Shown one piece after another: positions 1 to 10,310 of a stretch of 64,000 bases of DNA. A model generated the notes under the pieces. It was given only the letters and a program-made list of their open reading frames with translations, ran no database searches and had not been told where the DNA came from. Source of the stretch: Lelliottia sp. WAP21 (GTDB lineage: Bacteria > Pseudomonadota > Gammaproteobacteria > Enterobacterales > Enterobacteriaceae); contig NZ_JAIWPG020000005.1 in the NCBI RefSeq assembly GCF_020532665.2, positions 248,001 through 312,000 on the forward strand, written 5' to 3'. The position numbers and the translations under genes are program-made. Position 1 is the stretch's first letter. Each line of letters opens with the position of its first letter.

Positions 1-1842
1 AAAATCGACGCGGTTCGCCAGTTGAGGCAGCATAAAGACCATTGAAGGCACCTCAAGCATTACCCCCAGGCGCGGTTTCGGGATCGCATATCCGATCATC
101 TCTTCTACTTCACGACCCGCACGCTCAATCAGACGACGCGCTTCATCGATCTCATCCAGGCTTGTGACCATGGGCAGAAGAATACTGAGGTTTCCCGTCG
201 CGGCGTTGGCTCGCAGCATGGCGCGCACCTGAATCAAGAAGATTTCCGGCTGGTCGAGCGTAATACGGATACCCCGCCATCCCAGACAGGGATTTTCTTC
301 ACTGATGGGCATATAGGGCAGCTGTTTATCCGCCCCCACGTCCAGCGTTCGCAGCGTCACGGGTTTGTCATTGAACATTTGCAACATGCCCTGGTACTGC
401 GCGACCTGCTCTTCTTCAGACGGAAAACCGCTTTGCAGCATGAAGGGGATTTCTGTGCGATACAGCCCAATGCCGTCGATGCGATTACCGAGTTTTTCTT
501 CATGGGCGGGGCTGAGACCCGCATTGAGCATGACTTTGATGCGCTCACCGCTTTTTAACTGTGCGGGGAGATTGACGTCATCTTCAGCCAGCTTACTTAA
601 TTCGTTTTCTTCGCTGATGAGACGCTGATATTCCTGGAGCAACACAGGCTCAGGATCGACCAATAGTTCGCCGCGATAGCCATCCACCACCAGCGTACGG
701 CGATGCAGAACCGAAGGCTGTACATCGGCCCCCATTACGGTGGGAATACCCAATGCTCGTACCATGATGGCAGCATGGGAGTTGGCCGCACCATCCCGGA
801 CAACGACCCCGGCAAGGCGATCCTGCGGCAGCTCCGCCAGCGTAGTTGCAGAGAGCTCATCAGCGACCAGAACAAAACGTTTTGGCCAGGCATCCGCGCC
901 CTGCGTAGTGTCATCGAGATGGAACAGCAGACGCTGGCCCAGCGTGCGGAGATCGCCTGCGCGCTCCTTCAGGTAACCATCCGTCAGCGCGGCGAATTGT
1001 TCGGCGAATTTCTCAATGATCTTTTTCACCGCCCATTCGGCGACCGAACCTTTGTCCACCTCCGCAAAAAGCTCACGTCGCAAACGCGCATCAGACAGCA
1101 GATGCGAATAGAGATCGAATATCGCTGCCGTCTCTTTTTGCGCGCCTGCCGCAAAACGTTTGCTGTAACGCCGGAATTCGCCCGCGGCCTCTTCCAGCGC
1201 CGCCGTTAACCGCTCGCGTTCAAGCGCCGTATCCAGCGTAGACGCTTCATACACCTGCTCCATGAGTGGCAGGGTGGCATCCATCCAGCCTTCGGCAATG
1301 GCGACGCCAGGCGAGGCTGGCAGCGCCCGGATACGCGTATGACGGTACTGGCCGAATAAAGCAGTGAGCTGAGATTGCGACAGAATGGCCGCCATTTGCG
1401 TGGCGAGCGTGACGAGGAAGGACTCCTCGCTTTCATCGTATTGCCGTAGTTCTCGTTGTTGCACCACCAGCACGCCAAGTAACTGGCGACGCTGGATGAT
1501 GGGCACGCCAAGGAAGGCGCGAAAGCGCTCTTCTTTAACGGAAGGAATGTATTTAAAGCTGGGGTGTTTTTGAGCATCCGCCAGGTTAATGGGCTCCGCC
1601 AGGCGACCCACCAGACCCACAATGCCCTCATCGAACGCAAGCGCAACGGTACGACCCCGCGGTTTTTTCAATCCGCGAGTGGCCATCAGATAGTAACAAC
1701 GCCGGTCATGGTCGGCCAGATAGACCGAGCAGACTTCGGTTTCCATCGCAAGACAGATATCAGTGACGAGGATATCCAGCGCTTCGTTCACACGAGGCGC
1801 GCTGGCTACCTTCTCAACTATTTCTCGCAAGCGGGTGAGCAT
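1..1842 (-). CDS. ptsP: PtsP, phosphoenolpyruvate-protein phosphotransferase of the nitrogen PTS (3' end outside window)
   Basis: PtsP (EI-Ntr) takes phosphate from PEP and passes it to NPr and EIIA-Ntr in the cytoplasm. The reverse-strand frame runs open from the ATG at 1842 to the window edge, giving 614 codons of about 748. The N-terminal ~130 residues read as a GAF domain. A PTS enzyme I region follows, with the phospho-acceptor motif GAANSHAAI; its histidine is codon 356 (775-777), the position known in E. coli. The C-terminal ~134 residues, part of the PEP-binding barrel, are off the window. It lies 12 bases after rppH on the same strand, as in E. coli, so the two are probably co-transcribed. 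Confidence 0.96.
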   Translation of the reverse strand, partial: MLTRLREIVEKVASAPRVNEALDILVTDICLAMETEVCSVYLADHDRRCYYLMATRGLKKPRGRTVALAFDEGIVGLVGRLAEPINLADAQKHPSFKYIPSVKEERFRAFLGVPIIQRRQLLGVLVVQQRELRQYDESEESFLVTLATQMAAILSQSQLTALFGQYRHTRIRALPASPGVAIAEGWMDATLPLMEQVYEASTLDTALERERLTAALEEAAGEFRRYSKRFAAGAQKETAAIFDLYSHLLSDARLRRELFAEVDKGSVAEWAVKKIIEKFAEQFAALTDGYLKERAGDLRTLGQRLLFHLDDTTQGADAWPKRFVLVADELSATTLAELPQDRLAGVVVRDGAANSHAAIMVRALGIPTVMGADVQPSVLHRRTLVVDGYRGELLVDPEPVLLQEYQRLISEENELSKLAEDDVNLPAQLKSGERIKVMLNAGLSPAHEEKLGNRIDGIGLYRTEIPFMLQSGFPSEEEQVAQYQGMLQMFNDKPVTLRTLDVGADKQLPYMPISEENPCLGWRGIRITLDQPEIFLIQVRAMLRANAATGNLSILLPMVTSLDEIDEARRLIERAGREVEEMIGYAIPKPRLGVMLEVPSMVFMLPQLANRVDF

Positions 1843-1854
1843 GATTTGCGTAAC

Positions 1855-2385
1855 TTAACCTCTTTTACGTCGCCAGGCAGGTGCGCTTTGCGGCTTAGGA
1901 GCGGTTTCCTGAAGCGCCATTACCACACTTGCAAACTCTTTCATCACCCTACGGTAAACGTCGCGCTTAAATGAGACGACCTGACGAACAGGATACCAGT
2001 AGCTTACCCAGCGCCAGCCGTCGAACTCTGGCGTGCTGCAGGTTTGCATATTGATTTCCGAATCGTTGCTTACCAATTGCAAAAGAAACCATCTTTGTTT
2101 CTGGCCGATACAAACCGGCTTTGTGTCCCAACGCACCAAACGTTTCGGTAACTTGTAACGCAACCAGTTGCGGGTCGAAGCCAGGATGCGAACATCTTTT
2201 CGGCTTAAGCCGACTTCTTCGAACAGCTCCCGATACATCGCTTGTTCTGGGGACTCTCCTGGGTTGATTCCACCTTGTGGAAATTGCCAGGAGTGCTGAC
2301 CATACCGTCTTGCCCACATGACCTGGCCCTGACGATTACAAATTACGATACCTACATTCGGGCGGTAGCCATCGTCATCAATCAC
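1855..2385 (-). CDS. rppH: RppH, RNA pyrophosphohydrolase
   Basis: RppH removes pyrophosphate from the 5' triphosphate end of mRNAs and so opens them to RNase E decay. The 176-residue protein has the usual length. A complete Nudix box lies at about residues 38-60 ([19 protein letters not shown]), with the metal-binding glutamates in REL.EE. Translation starts at a GTG (2383-2385) with a GAGG ribosome site just upstream; E. coli rppH has the same start. It is followed closely by ptsP. Confidence 0.97.
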   Translation of the reverse strand: MIDDDGYRPNVGIVICNRQGQVMWARRYGQHSWQFPQGGINPGESPEQAMYRELFEEVGLSRKDVRILASTRNWLRYKLPKRLVRWDTKPVCIGQKQRWFLLQLVSNDSEINMQTCSTPEFDGWRWVSYWYPVRQVVSFKRDVYRRVMKEFASVVMALQETAPKPQSAPAWRRKRG

Positions 2386-3067
2386 CGGACTACCTCAAAC
2401 TAAACCTTATATACAAACGATTGTTTCACACTCCAGTGAGGCGGTAAACCACTCTCTTACAGGGCTGCAACGGAATAACATTTGAATAACTCACAATTTT
2501 CACTCAAGTTATAAACAGATGAGCCTGCACGGAGGCCATTTTATTCACTTTTTCTGTGGATATACTTGTGAAGAAGTATGGAATTACCGATGGACAACCT
2601 GAAACTTCGGAAATCTCTGAGAAATTGCGCAACAAATCTATTCTTTATAAATCATTCTATTAAACACACTTTAGAACCAACAATCGTGCATAACGTGACG
2701 ATCATCACACAGGAGATCTTTCGACTGATGAAAGATCGAACAGCGTCGGTTTTATCCACAGATTGTGCCAATAAGTTAGTCACAATTTGTGTGAAAATTG
2801 GATTTTCATCGCACGTCAAGGCTGTAAATGGAAACAGTAGTCAGGGTTATTCCCAGTTATCCCACTTTTCTGTGGATAACATGGTGTAAGATCCTGTTCA
2901 TTGCCAGTGACCAGAATGGGACAACCTTTTTTTGTACAAAATTTAACGTCACAAAAAATCCAAAAAAAGCAGATGAATCATAGGCCTGTGATATACCAGT
3001 CAGAAAAGTTAAACTCTATCCACAACAGAGACAAACACGGTTCATTTTTTAACCAAGGGTTTAGAAC
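2386..3067. other. Long spacer between rppH and mutH holding a cluster of DnaA-box-like sites
   Basis: This AT-rich 682-base spacer carries no ORF I trust; the longest, 103 codons at 2578-2889, has no recognisable features and poor codon use. It holds two perfect DnaA boxes: TTATCCACA at 2752-2760 and its reverse complement at 2871-2879. One-mismatch copies lie at 2555-2563, 2776-2784 and 3016-3024. From memory, a mutH-linked region is one of the strong extra-oriC DnaA binding loci in E. coli. The spacer must also hold the divergent rppH and mutH promoters. Confidence 0.55.
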
Positions 3068-3751
3068 ATGCTCCCGCTGAGACCATTAACATCGCCGCCC
3101 ACGAGCGAAGCAGAGCTATTCCGCCAGGCGCAACGCGTTGCAGGCTATACGCTGGGCGAACTCGCGGCGCAGGCAGGCTTGCCTGTACCGAAAGATCTCA
3201 AGCGTGATAAAGGCTGGATCGGTATCTTGCTGGAGACCTGGCTGGGCGCCAGCGCGGGGAGCAAACCGGAACAGGATTTCGCCGCCCTGGGCGTTGAGCT
3301 GAAAACGATCCCCATTGATAGCCAGGGAAAGCCGCTTGAGACCACGTTTGTCTGCGTTGCCCCGCTCACGGGCAATACGGGCGTCACATGGGAATACAGC
3401 CATGTTAAACATAAGCTGAAACGCGTGCTGTGGGTGCCTGTCGAGGGCGAACGGCTTATTCCGCTGGCTGAACGCCGGGTAGGCGCCCCGCTTTTATGGA
3501 GCCCCAGCGAAGAAGAAGAGCAGCAGTTACGCCAGGACTGGGAAGAGTTAATGGATATGATTGTGCTGGGTCAGGTAGAACGCATTACCGCCCGCCATGG
3601 TGAAGTGTTACAGCTTCGCCCCAAGGCGGCGAACAGTAAAGCGCTCACTGAAGCGATTGGAACACATGGCGAACCTATCCTCACGCTGCCACGGGGATTC
3701 TATCTGAAGAAGAATTTTACCGGTGCGCTGCTGGCGCGGCACTTTTTCTGA
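3068..3751 (+). CDS. mutH: MutH, DNA mismatch repair endonuclease
   Basis: MutH nicks the unmethylated strand at hemimethylated GATC sites when activated by MutS-MutL. The protein is 227 residues, close to the family length. The catalytic set known for E. coli MutH sits at the same numbers: Glu56, Asp70, Glu77 and Lys79 (the last two in the motif ELK). The next gene downstream is ygdR; the membrane protein gene ygdQ, which lies between them in E. coli, is absent here. Confidence 0.97.
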   Translation: MLPLRPLTSPPTSEAELFRQAQRVAGYTLGELAAQAGLPVPKDLKRDKGWIGILLETWLGASAGSKPEQDFAALGVELKTIPIDSQGKPLETTFVCVAPLTGNTGVTWEYSHVKHKLKRVLWVPVEGERLIPLAERRVGAPLLWSPSEEEEQQLRQDWEELMDMIVLGQVERITARHGEVLQLRPKAANSKALTEAIGTHGEPILTLPRGFYLKKNFTGALLARHFF

Positions 3752-3888
3752 AAACAGACGTTTTGTCATGGTTTTGCGACGAATCGAACATTTTCACGCG
3801 GGTTTTAAGATTTTACCGCTTTCACCTGTCGAATTATCAGGGTATTACTACACTATGATTGGATACGAGCCAGATGAGGATGATAATG

Positions 3889-4107
3889 ATGAAAAAATGG
3901 GCAGTGTTGATCTCGGCAGTGGGTTTAGCGTGTGCTGTTTCGGGTTGTAGTAGCGATTATGTGATGGCGACTAAAGATGGACGTATGATTTTGACCGACG
4001 GTAAACCGCAGGTAGATGATGATACCGGCCTGGTCAGTTACCGCGATCAGCAGGGCAATAATATGCAGATTAACCGCGATGACGTTTCGCAAATCATCGA
4101 ACGTTAA
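3889..4107 (+). CDS. ygdR: YgdR, small DUF903 lipoprotein
   Basis: This is a 72-residue lipoprotein of unknown function. The ATG at 3889 is chosen because it follows a GAGGA ribosome site and gives the E. coli length; longer in-frame starts would add an unlikely leader. The protein starts with a lysine pair and a hydrophobic stretch ending in the lipobox VSGC, so Cys19 is the expected lipidation site. The mature part is a DUF903 fold (about 50 residues, [11 protein letters not shown] at its start). A hairpin at 4125-4150 may end the transcript. Confidence 0.93.
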   Translation: MKKWAVLISAVGLACAVSGCSSDYVMATKDGRMILTDGKPQVDDDTGLVSYRDQQGNNMQINRDDVSQIIER

Positions 4108-4124
4108 CCCCATGATGAACAGAT

Positions 4125-4150
4125 AAAGGTCAGTGGGTTACTGGCCTTTT
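4125..4150 (+). terminator. Possible terminator after ygdR
   Basis: AAAGGTCAGT, a short loop, then ACTGGCCTTTT forms a hairpin with a small mismatch and a T-rich end, 18 bases after the ygdR stop. Confidence 0.6.
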
Positions 4151-4241
4151 CGAATTTTCCCTTCCCCTTTTGCTTCCCCTCTGCCATGTTTATATTCCTT
4201 CGTCGGGGAGTTCCTGACGCCTACAGTAAAGGAAGCCGGCT

Positions 4242-5282
4242 ATGCATTATCACCGTATCCCCCACAGCTCTCTGGAGATAAGCCAACTGGGGTTGGGCAC
4301 GATGACATTTGGTGAACAAAACAGCGAAGCCGATGCCCATGCTCAACTTGATTACGCCGTCAGCCAGGGGATTAACCTGATTGATGTCGCTGAAATGTAC
4401 CCCGTGCCGCCGCGCCCGGAAACGCAGGGGTTAACGGAAACCTATGTCGGCAACTGGCTGGCAAAGCACGGTAACCGTGAAAAACTGGTGCTTGCCTCTA
4501 AGGTCAGCGGCCCGTCGCGCAATAACGACACGGGCATTCGTCAGAACCAGATTCTGGATCGCAAAAACATTCGCGAAGCGCTGGATGCCAGCCTGAAGCG
4601 ACTGCAAACGGATTATCTCGATTTATACCAGGTTCACTGGCCGCAGCGCTCAACCAACTGTTTTGGCAAACTGGGTTACACCTGGACCGACACGGCGCCG
4701 GTTGTGTCCCTTCTGGAAACGCTGGAAGCGCTGACCGAATGCCAGCGTGCCGGAAAGATCCGTTATATCGGCGTCTCAAATGAGACCGCGTTTGGCGTGA
4801 TGCGCTACCTGCATCTGGCGGACAAACACGACCTGCCTCGCATTGTCACGATTCAAAACCCATACAGCCTGGTGAACCGCAGCTATGAAGTCGGTCTTGC
4901 CGAGGTCAGTCAGTATGAAGGGGTAGAATTGCTGGCGTATTCATGTCTGGCGTTCGGGACCCTCACCGGGAAGTACCTGAATGGCGCAAGGCCTGCGGGA
5001 GCGCGTAATACGCTGTTCAGCCGTTTCACACGCTACAGCGGCGAGCAGACACAGAAGGCCATTGCGGCGTATGTGGATATCGCCAGACACCACGGTCTGG
5101 ATCCGGCACAGATGGCACTGGCCTTTGTCCGTCGCCAGCCGTTTGTCGCCAGCACCTTGCTCGGGGCCACGTCACTGGAGCAGCTGAAAACAAACGTTGA
5201 AAGCTTCCACCTTGAGCTGAGTGAAGAGGTGTTAGCGGAGATTGAAGCGGTGCACCAGGTTTATACCTATCCGGCACCGTAG
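4242..5282 (+). CDS. tas: Tas, NADP(H)-dependent aldo-keto reductase
   Basis: The 346-residue protein matches E. coli Tas in length and sequence as I recall it. Tas belongs to the aldo-keto reductase family; its in-cell substrate is unclear, and the E. coli gene was found because it complements tyrosine auxotrophy under starvation. The family marks are visible: an N-terminal (beta/alpha)8 barrel opening LGLGTMTFGE, the active-site Asp in NLIDVAEMYP, and the conserved LLAYSCLAFGTLTGKY block before the C-terminal nucleotide-binding part. It converges with lplT. Confidence 0.95.
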   Translation: MHYHRIPHSSLEISQLGLGTMTFGEQNSEADAHAQLDYAVSQGINLIDVAEMYPVPPRPETQGLTETYVGNWLAKHGNREKLVLASKVSGPSRNNDTGIRQNQILDRKNIREALDASLKRLQTDYLDLYQVHWPQRSTNCFGKLGYTWTDTAPVVSLLETLEALTECQRAGKIRYIGVSNETAFGVMRYLHLADKHDLPRIVTIQNPYSLVNRSYEVGLAEVSQYEGVELLAYSCLAFGTLTGKYLNGARPAGARNTLFSRFTRYSGEQTQKAIAAYVDIARHHGLDPAQMALAFVRRQPFVASTLLGATSLEQLKTNVESFHLELSEEVLAEIEAVHQVYTYPAP

Positions 5283-5293
5283 GTGTAAAAGCG

Positions 5294-5321
5294 TGCCCGG
5301 CGGCGCAGTGATTGCCGGGCA
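5294..5321. terminator. Hairpin between convergent tas and lplT
   Basis: TGCCCGGC and GCCGGGCA flank a 12-base loop, followed by a short T-rich stretch. It could end both transcripts or be a REP-like palindrome. Confidence 0.5.
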
Positions 5322-5326
5322 TTAAT

Positions 5327-6520
5327 TTAGCGGCGACGTTGCCAAATCCACAATCCACTGATTGCCAGCGCAAAAAGTGCACCAAACCCGACGCCAATGC
5401 CCACAACAGGCGCTCCCGCCTTCACGGCCAATGAATAGAGGCCCAGCATCAGCAGCATGGCAATGTTCTCTCCGAGATTCTGCACGGCAATCGCATTTCC
5501 TGCTCCTACCGTTTGTTTGCCACGCTCCTGCAGTAAGGCATTGAGCGGCACGACAAAGAAACCACCGAGCATCCCGATCAGCATCAGCAGCGCGTAAGCG
5601 GGCAGCAGAGCATGTTGCAGAGAAAAGAACAGCACCCCCACGCCTATCAGGATCCCCGCAGGCATGCAACGGGCCACAGTTTCGAGCGTCACCAGTTTCG
5701 CCGCAATACCGGCGCCGGCGACAATCCCGACGGCAACCATCGCGTTGAGATAGGTTGGCGTGGCGTTGTCGGCGATCCCCAGGGCGACGGGCACCCACAG
5801 CACCAGTAAGAAGCGAAGCGTGACCCCCGCCCCCCAGAACATGCTGGTGCCTAACAGAGAGAAGCGAGTTTCGCCGTTGCGCCACAATACGCGGCAGGCG
5901 TCAAAAAAGCGGGCCGTCAGGGGCCGGAAATGCCAGGACTGTCCCGGACGGGCGACAGGCAGCACCGGGATAAACAGGTTTGCCGCCACTGCGCCCGCAT
6001 AGACCACGCCACAGACGCCAAGCGCGGCCAGCACGTGCCAGTCGGCAAGCACACCACCCGCCACGGAACCTGTCAGGATGGCCGCGATGGTTGAGGACTC
6101 CATCAGACCGTTTGCTTTGACCAGCTTATCACCCGTCGTCAGTTCGCCCAGAATGCCGTATTTGGCGGGAGAATAGGCCGCCGCGCCAATGCCTACCAGG
6201 GTGTAGCCGATAAAGGGATTGACGCCAAAACAGATGCTGGCGGCACCGACCAGCTTGAGCGTGTTGGCGCACATCATCACCCGGCCCTTCGGGAAGCTGT
6301 CGGCGATTTGCCCCACAAACGGGGCAAAAACAATGTAAGCACCCACAAACACCATCTGCAGTATGGGCTGACTCCAGTCCGGGTAAAACTCCGCCTTGAG
6401 TAAGGCAAGCGTCGCAAACAGCAGCGCATTATCCGCAAATGCCGACAGGAACTGCGCGGCAGTGACCGCCATCATCCCTCTCGACCAGATAGAGTCGTTA
6501 GTGTGCACTGACTTATGCAT
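5327..6520 (-). CDS. lplT: LplT, lysophospholipid transporter
   Basis: LplT flips lysophosphatidylethanolamine across the inner membrane so that Aas can re-acylate it. The protein is 397 residues, an MFS-type carrier with about 12 membrane segments. I take the ATG at 6518-6520 (MHKSVHTND), which gives the E. coli length; an upstream in-frame start would add 14 residues read from inside aas. The start overlaps the aas stop by 8 bases, which suggests translational coupling. Confidence 0.95.
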   Translation of the reverse strand: MHKSVHTNDSIWSRGMMAVTAAQFLSAFADNALLFATLALLKAEFYPDWSQPILQMVFVGAYIVFAPFVGQIADSFPKGRVMMCANTLKLVGAASICFGVNPFIGYTLVGIGAAAYSPAKYGILGELTTGDKLVKANGLMESSTIAAILTGSVAGGVLADWHVLAALGVCGVVYAGAVAANLFIPVLPVARPGQSWHFRPLTARFFDACRVLWRNGETRFSLLGTSMFWGAGVTLRFLLVLWVPVALGIADNATPTYLNAMVAVGIVAGAGIAAKLVTLETVARCMPAGILIGVGVLFFSLQHALLPAYALLMLIGMLGGFFVVPLNALLQERGKQTVGAGNAIAVQNLGENIAMLLMLGLYSLAVKAGAPVVGIGVGFGALFALAISGLWIWQRRR

Positions 6521-8672
6521 TCTGCTGTTCCGCCTGTTCGACCATACCTTTAAGGGTGACAAAATCGGGTTTTCCGCTTCCGAGGACCGGGAGCTGTTTC
6601 AGATAGCGAATATCTCTCGGCACGGCCAGTTCAGGGAACCCCTGCGCACGGGCGTACTGAAGCAAGGCGTCGCGTTTAAGCTCGCTGTCGGTGGTAAAGA
6701 GCACCAGCGCTTCGCCTTTGCTGGCATCACTTTTCACCGCCGTAGCATGCATCTTGTCCGGTGAGACCGCCGAAGCCAGCATCTCGACCATTTCAAGCGA
6801 GATCATTTCGCCTGCGAGCTTCGCAAAACGTTTGGCCCGGCCCTGTATCTGTACATACCCCTGCTCATCAAAACGGACAATATCGCCTGTGTCGTACCAG
6901 CCGTGCTCGGTTTCTCCGAGGGCGTTTTCTGCCGTTGGCGCTTCCAGCACGCCCGGATTTTCGACACGCAGATAACCGTTCATGATATTTGGGCCTTTGA
7001 GCTGCAGGCGTCCCCCCTCCTCAATACCCGGTACGGCCAGCAGACGCGCATCCATCCCCGGAAGAATACGCCCCACCGTGCCAGGTTTGGCGGCCATAGG
7101 CACATTAATGGAGACCACAGGGGCGCACTCGGTCACGCCATACCCTTCCAGAATGCGTAAGCCGAATTTATCCTGCCAGATCTGGCGTGTGCTCTCCTGC
7201 AGTTTTTCTGCCCCCGCGACCACGTAACGGATGCGGAAGAAATCATAAGGATTGGCAAAGCGAGCGTAGTTGCCAAGGAACGTGGAGGTTCCAAAAAGGA
7301 CGGTGCAGTTTCGGTCATACACCAGCTCCGGCACGACACGGTAATGCAGCGGGCTGGGGTAAAGAAACACTTCTGCGCCGGTGAATAAGGGGGTAAATAG
7401 CCCAACGGTCAGTCCGAACGAGTGGAACAGCGGCAGCGCAGACATGAAGCGATCTTTGGCCGTAAAGTCCGCGATGGTTTTGATCTGCTCTACGTTGGCA
7501 AGAAGGCTTTTATGGCTGTGAACCACCCCTTTTGGGTGCCCCTCAGAGCCCGATGTAAAGAGCACGATCGCAGCGTCCTCAGGCTGTTGTTTCACCTGGG
7601 CCAGATGCGGGGCGAGCAGATGGGCAAAAATCCACAGCTTATCGGCAGCCGTCACATCGGCTTTAAGATCTTCAAGGTAAACCCAGCGGACCTGGGTGAG
7701 CTGCTCCGGCAGATGCCAGAGTTTGCCTTTATCCAGGAACTGGCGCGAGGTAAACACGGTCTTGATTTCAGCGGCGGTGATGGCGCTGGTCAACCCTTTT
7801 ACCCCCGCCGTATAGTTCATCATGGCCGGAATACGTCCCCGCGACACGGCACCCAAAATCACCGCTGCGCTGATCCCGGCGTTTGGCAGCATCAGGCCAA
7901 TTTTCTCGCCCTGCTTGCTGTATTTTTCCAGAATTCGCCCGACAAAAAGCGTTTTGGTTAAGAGCTTACGGTAGGTGTCAGGGGTGAAGTTGATATCTTC
8001 AATGCAGGGTTTATTGGCACCATAGCGATACTGTGCCGTAAGCAGCGCTTCATAGAGCGTTTCACGCGGACGTACCGCCATCCGCGCTTCCATCATGATC
8101 TGATGCAGCATCTCGCCCGCTATCTTGCGCCTGTCGCGCGCGCGCGGCGCCTCGGGCATCGGCAGCGTTGTAGGGGGTAAAATATGCAGCGTAATCTGCG
8201 GGAACAGGCGTTGTTTGACCAGCCCTTTCAGGCGGCTGAAGTGCGTCAGTTCCGCGCCCTCAATGCGCAACGGGACCACGGTCGCTTTTGATTTTGCTGC
8301 CACAAAGCCCGCGCCATCGTAAATTTTCATCAGCGAACCCGTCACCGAAATACGCCCTTCCGGGAAGATGACCACCGGACGCCCCTGTTCAATCAGGCGC
8401 ACCAGATGTTTAATCATCATCGGCTTGGTGGGATCGAGCGGGACAAAATCAATCAAGGGGGCAAGCTTACGCATATACCATTTCTGGCTAATCGAACTGT
8501 AGACCGCAAAGACAGGGCGACCCGGCAAAAAGAGAGCCAGCAGAATGCCATCGATAAAGGAAACATGGTTAGGCGTGATAAGAACGCGCTCGCCGTTCAG
8601 GGACTGAAGATCGCCTGTCATGCGAATGCGGAAAAGGATTCGAAATAAGAAACGGAAGGCCCCAAAAAGCAT
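6513..8672 (-). CDS. aas: Aas, bifunctional acyltransferase/acyl-ACP synthetase
   Basis: Aas attaches a fatty acid to acyl carrier protein and then transfers it to 2-acyl-glycerophosphoethanolamine, recycling lysophospholipids at the inner membrane. The 719-residue protein has both halves. An acyltransferase domain carries the motif NHVSFID (His36, Asp41) and PEGRIS at 104-109. An adenylate-forming domain carries [12 protein letters not shown] at 371-382. The ATG at 8670-8672 has a GGGAG ribosome site. It forms an operon with lplT. Confidence 0.97.
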   Translation of the reverse strand: MLFGAFRFLFRILFRIRMTGDLQSLNGERVLITPNHVSFIDGILLALFLPGRPVFAVYSSISQKWYMRKLAPLIDFVPLDPTKPMMIKHLVRLIEQGRPVVIFPEGRISVTGSLMKIYDGAGFVAAKSKATVVPLRIEGAELTHFSRLKGLVKQRLFPQITLHILPPTTLPMPEAPRARDRRKIAGEMLHQIMMEARMAVRPRETLYEALLTAQYRYGANKPCIEDINFTPDTYRKLLTKTLFVGRILEKYSKQGEKIGLMLPNAGISAAVILGAVSRGRIPAMMNYTAGVKGLTSAITAAEIKTVFTSRQFLDKGKLWHLPEQLTQVRWVYLEDLKADVTAADKLWIFAHLLAPHLAQVKQQPEDAAIVLFTSGSEGHPKGVVHSHKSLLANVEQIKTIADFTAKDRFMSALPLFHSFGLTVGLFTPLFTGAEVFLYPSPLHYRVVPELVYDRNCTVLFGTSTFLGNYARFANPYDFFRIRYVVAGAEKLQESTRQIWQDKFGLRILEGYGVTECAPVVSINVPMAAKPGTVGRILPGMDARLLAVPGIEEGGRLQLKGPNIMNGYLRVENPGVLEAPTAENALGETEHGWYDTGDIVRFDEQGYVQIQGRAKRFAKLAGEMISLEMVEMLASAVSPDKMHATAVKSDASKGEALVLFTTDSELKRDALLQYARAQGFPELAVPRDIRYLKQLPVLGSGKPDFVTLKGMVEQAEQQNA

Positions 8673-8765
8673 GTCAACTCCCTTTGCCCGTAAATGGATG
8701 GATTACGCTAAATTGTGGCAGATTACACGAGAAGTGCAGAGGGGGCGACAGCAAATACAGAGGCG

Positions 8766-8851
8766 AAAAAAAACCTGCGCATCCGCGCAGGTTGGTGCAA
8801 GAGATGAGTACGAATCCGTACTAAGAATTCTCACCAATCAATACCTCTGGG
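8766..8851 (-). ncRNA. omrA: OmrA small regulatory RNA
   Basis: OmrA is an Hfq-dependent RNA induced by EnvZ-OmpR that represses outer-membrane protein genes, curli and motility genes. The reverse strand at 8851 begins with the conserved 5' end CCCAGAGGTATTGATTGGTG. It ends in a hairpin AACCTGCGC..GCGCAGGTT followed by a run of eight T. Its position between aas and galR is the E. coli position. The middle part differs from E. coli OmrA, as expected for this family. Confidence 0.93.
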
Positions 8852-8966
8852 ATCTTGATTGTGGCTTCGTGACCTCATCTTCGCCAGTATGAAAACGCAA
8901 GTGATTGAGCCTAAGTGCAACCAGGTGTGAATTTTATCGATTGCTGTTACAGGTTGATGTACAGGC

Positions 8967-9049
8967 AAAAAAAAACCTGCGTATGGACGCAGGTTGGTGT
9001 AAATCGTGTTAATCAACCGGAGTTGATTTCACCTATCAATACCTCTGGG
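8967..9049 (-). ncRNA. omrB: OmrB small regulatory RNA
   Basis: This is the tandem sibling of OmrA, starting at 9049 with CCCAGAGGTATTGATAGGTG. The middle region is unlike OmrA. The terminator stem AACCTGCGTCC..GGACGCAGG..TT varies slightly and is followed by nine T. The shared 5' ends are the seed for common targets such as ompT and cirA mRNAs in E. coli. The spacer between the two genes probably holds an OmpR-dependent promoter for OmrA. Confidence 0.92.
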
Positions 9050-9259
9050 ATCTCGACTGTAGCAATCTGGTCATCTTTTCCACCAGCGGACAATCGCAAC
9101 AGCCTGCCGCAAAGTGTAACTAAAGATTCCGCCAGACATTATTCTGACACGCTTCGTCGTGTAACGATTACACAGTGTCTTACGGTCTGCATCACGTTTG
9201 CGCAGTCAGACAACGGGCAGACCTTGAATGCGCCTCGCTTTTCCGCAACACTAGACAGT

Positions 9260-9275
9260 GTGTAAACGCTTACCC
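9260..9275. promoter_or_regulatory. Possible GalR/GalS-type operator upstream of galR
   Basis: GTGTAAACGCTTACCC fits the imperfect palindrome GTGNAANC-GNTTNCAC that GalR and GalS bind. It lies 19 bases before the galR start, so autorepression is plausible. Confidence 0.5.
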
Positions 9276-9293
9276 CCCATAAGAAGGTACTGA

Positions 9294-10310
9294 ATGGCGA
9301 CAATTAAGGATGTGGCACGGATGGCGGGTGTTTCCGTTGCAACCGTCTCACGCGTGATAAATCATTCTCCCAAAGCCAGCGATACATCACGACAGGCCGT
9401 TATGAGCGCCATGGAAACCCTGAACTATCATCCCAACGCGAATGCCCGTGCGCTTGCCCAGCAATCGACCGAAACCGTTGGCCTGGTGGTGGGTGATGTC
9501 TCTGACCCTTTTTTTGGTGCCATGGTTAAAGCCGTTGAGCATGTGGCCTATGAGACGGGCAATTTTTTGCTGATCGGTAATGGCTACCATAATGAACATA
9601 AAGAGCGCCAGGCCATCGAGCAGCTGATTCGCCATCGCTGCGCGGCGCTTGTGGTCCATGCAAAAGTGCTTCCGGACGAAGAGTTGCTCCATCTTATGAA
9701 GCAAATCCCGGGTATGGTCCTGATAAATCGTATTATTCCAGGTTATGAAAAACGCTGTGTCGCCCTCGACGATCGCTACGGGGCCTGGCTTGCCACGCGA
9801 CATCTTATCCAGCAGGGCCATACCCGTATTGGTTATCTCTGCTCAAACCACCAGATTTCTGATGCTGAAGATCGTTTACAAGGCTATCACGACGCCCTGC
9901 GTGAACATGGCCTGCCTTCGAATGAACGGCTGGTGACCTACGCAGAACCCGATGAGAGCGGCGGTGAACAGGCGATGACGGAGCTGCTGGGCCGGGGGCG
10001 AAACTTTACGGCCGTGGCCTGTTATAACGACTCGATGGCCGCAGGCGCGATGGGCGTGTTAAATGATAACGGTATCGACGTACCCGCTGAGATTTCACTG
10101 ATTGGATTCGATGACGTGCTGGTGTCTCGCTATGTGCGTCCGCGCCTGACCACCGTCCGATATCCGATAGTCACCATGGCCACCCAGGCTGCGGAACTGG
10201 CGCTGGCGCTAGCCGATAACCGTCCGCTGCCGGATATCACCCACCTGTTTAGCCCGACGTTAGTCCGCCGTCATTCCGTTGTAGCGCCGCCGGACGCGGT
10301 AAGCGAATAG
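9294..10310 (+). CDS. galR: GalR, galactose operon repressor
   Basis: GalR is a LacI-family repressor that binds galactose and controls galactose uptake and breakdown genes. The protein is 338 residues, slightly shorter than the E. coli form. The N-terminal helix-turn-helix reads IKDVARMAGVSVATVSRVIN (residues 4-23). A periplasmic-binding-protein-like sugar domain follows, with the marker SLIGFDDVLVS near residue 265. Synteny aas-omrAB-galR is as in E. coli, but lysA no longer follows directly. Its 3' end overlaps the opposite GNAT gene by 40 bases. Confidence 0.95.
   Translation: MATIKDVARMAGVSVATVSRVINHSPKASDTSRQAVMSAMETLNYHPNANARALAQQSTETVGLVVGDVSDPFFGAMVKAVEHVAYETGNFLLIGNGYHNEHKERQAIEQLIRHRCAALVVHAKVLPDEELLHLMKQIPGMVLINRIIPGYEKRCVALDDRYGAWLATRHLIQQGHTRIGYLCSNHQISDAEDRLQGYHDALREHGLPSNERLVTYAEPDESGGEQAMTELLGRGRNFTAVACYNDSMAAGAMGVLNDNGIDVPAEISLIGFDDVLVSRYVRPRLTTVRYPIVTMATQAAELALALADNRPLPDITHLFSPTLVRRHSVVAPPDAVSE

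Noticed and set aside
2578..2889. 103-codon reading frame in the rppH-mutH spacer
   Set aside because: No family resemblance, poor ribosome site, and it runs through DnaA-box and promoter-like AT-rich sequence.
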